Of a stretch of DNA of 5,448 nucleotides, positions 5,080 to 5,448 are shown one piece after another. The DNA comes from Planctomycetaceae bacterium (GTDB taxonomy: Bacteria > Planctomycetota > Planctomycetia > Pirellulales > Pirellulaceae): contig PKCQ01000111.1 in the NCBI GenBank assembly GCA_002862265.1, positions 1 to 5,448 on the forward strand, written 5' to 3'. Made by a program: the position numbers and the translations under genes. The notes beneath the pieces are model-generated. The model was not told the DNA's origin. It did not search any database and worked only from the letters and a program-made list of their open reading frames with translations. Each line of letters starts with the position of its first letter. Within the stretch, counting starts at the first letter, position 1.

Positions 5080-5280
5080 CTAGATTTCTAACTCAAAGAA
5101 CTCTGGCGTTCTCGGTTGCTCTTGCTGCGGGCTGCTCCGTAGAATCCCTGGTTTGCTCTCGACCTTCAGCGGTGGGGATGAGCTTGAGGAGCCTATTATG
5201 GATCTGTGACGTGCACTAACTGCATCCAAGTCTGCCTGAGATAAAGGCTTTGAAAAGGTCCTTGTTGTGGAGCGGGCCAT
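5080..5280 (-). CDS. Possible 66-residue Ser/Pro-rich protein, unknown function
   Basis: A minus-strand frame from ATG (5280-5278) to TAG (5082-5080), convergent with the small membrane gene and separated from it by 46 bases. GGAGG (minus strand, at plus 5284-5288) lies only 3 bases before the ATG: strong in sequence but close. The peptide starts MARSTTRTFSKPLSQADLDA, has a five-serine run at 31-35 followed by PP, and ends acidic (EFFELEI). The serine run uses mixed codons (TCC, TCA, AGC, TCA, TCC), so it is not a DNA microsatellite. No membrane segment, signal or known domain is visible, and the composition suggests a mostly disordered protein. It could be a chance frame. I found no clear promoter upstream of it. 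Confidence 0.4.
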   Translation of the reverse strand: MARSTTRTFSKPLSQADLDAVSARHRSIIGSSSSSPPLKVESKPGILRSSPQQEQPRTPEFFELEI

Positions 5281-5360
5281 CTGCCTCCGACTACGGCAAG
5301 GTTAGAATCTCCTGCAAGCCAACGCTTTCGGAAATCGCACTCGTTTGAAACTTGACCTCT

Positions 5361-5375
5361 GCGGGAGGCTCCCGC
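5361..5375. other. Perfect GC-rich hairpin near the right edge
   Basis: GCGGGA (5361-5366) and TCCCGC (5370-5375) form a 6-bp stem around GGC. No T-tract follows on either strand. It may be part of the 3' end of a gene beyond the right edge or of the leader of the minus-strand frame at 5080-5280. The rest of 5281-5448 shows no supported gene. Confidence 0.35.
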
Positions 5376-5448
5376 CTTGCCTCGACCACATGTAAGTTGG
5401 GAACAAAGAACCGTCGAGTGTCGAAGTTCCGCGTTCGCATCGGACTGT

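Noticed and set aside
5196..5448. Minus-strand frames open from the right edge (one closes at 5196, another at 5302)
   Set aside because: Either could be the end of a gene entering from the right, but the Arg/Cys/Trp-rich peptides match nothing I recognise, and the longer one overlaps the frame at 5080-5280. Sequence beyond the edge would decide.
1..5448. tRNA, rRNA, CRISPR array, insertion sequence or transposase
   Set aside because: I looked for cloverleaf arms, regularly spaced repeats and terminal inverted repeats with a transposase, and saw none. The inverted repeat at 4209-4293 has no gene inside it.

Overview
The window most likely comes from a planctomycete, probably of the Pirellulaceae (Rhodopirellula-like). 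Three things point there. The first is an unusually large TolC-type protein with a 'DPGRANFIS...IDYADV' N-terminal region and a long Pro/Ser/Glu-rich tail. The second is a Tat-exported Gfo/Idh/MocA oxidoreductase of the expanded planctomycete type, with a YCQKPLS active-site strand and a GDMACHIMD motif. The third is the loose gene spacing, with long leaders and tiny membrane-protein genes. The placement rests on remembered family features, not on a search.

Layout. Bases 1-2352 hold the 3' part of an outer-membrane efflux (TolC/OEP) gene that begins upstream of the window. Bases 2353-2736 are an intergenic leader with a bulged GC-rich hairpin (2400-2427) and a 20-bp tandem duplication (2641-2680). 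Bases 2737-4176 encode a 479-residue Tat-signal oxidoreductase; its start is set by a GAGG ribosome-binding site. Bases 4177-4880 have no conventional gene but are dense in structure: a long near-perfect inverted repeat (4209-4293), two copies of one hairpin motif (4330-4352 and 4646-4670), a terminator-like stem with a T7 tract (4664-4712) that overlaps the second copy, and two further hairpins (4714-4734, 4758-4775). The minus strand of this region carries two hydrophobic mini-frames in one phase, separated by a single TAA (4385-4582).

From about 4793 a good sigma70-like promoter and a strong Shine-Dalgarno sequence lead into a 50-residue single-pass membrane protein (4881-5033). Facing it on the minus strand is a possible 66-codon Ser/Pro-rich gene (5080-5280). 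The last ~170 bases show only a short perfect hairpin.

The two large genes are separated by 384 bases with a hairpin between them and are probably separate transcription units, one for envelope export and one for an exported sugar-type dehydrogenase. I see no sign that they act together. The least explained part is 4177-5033, where repeated hairpins, a possible attenuator and tiny membrane ORFs on both strands are packed into about 850 bases.
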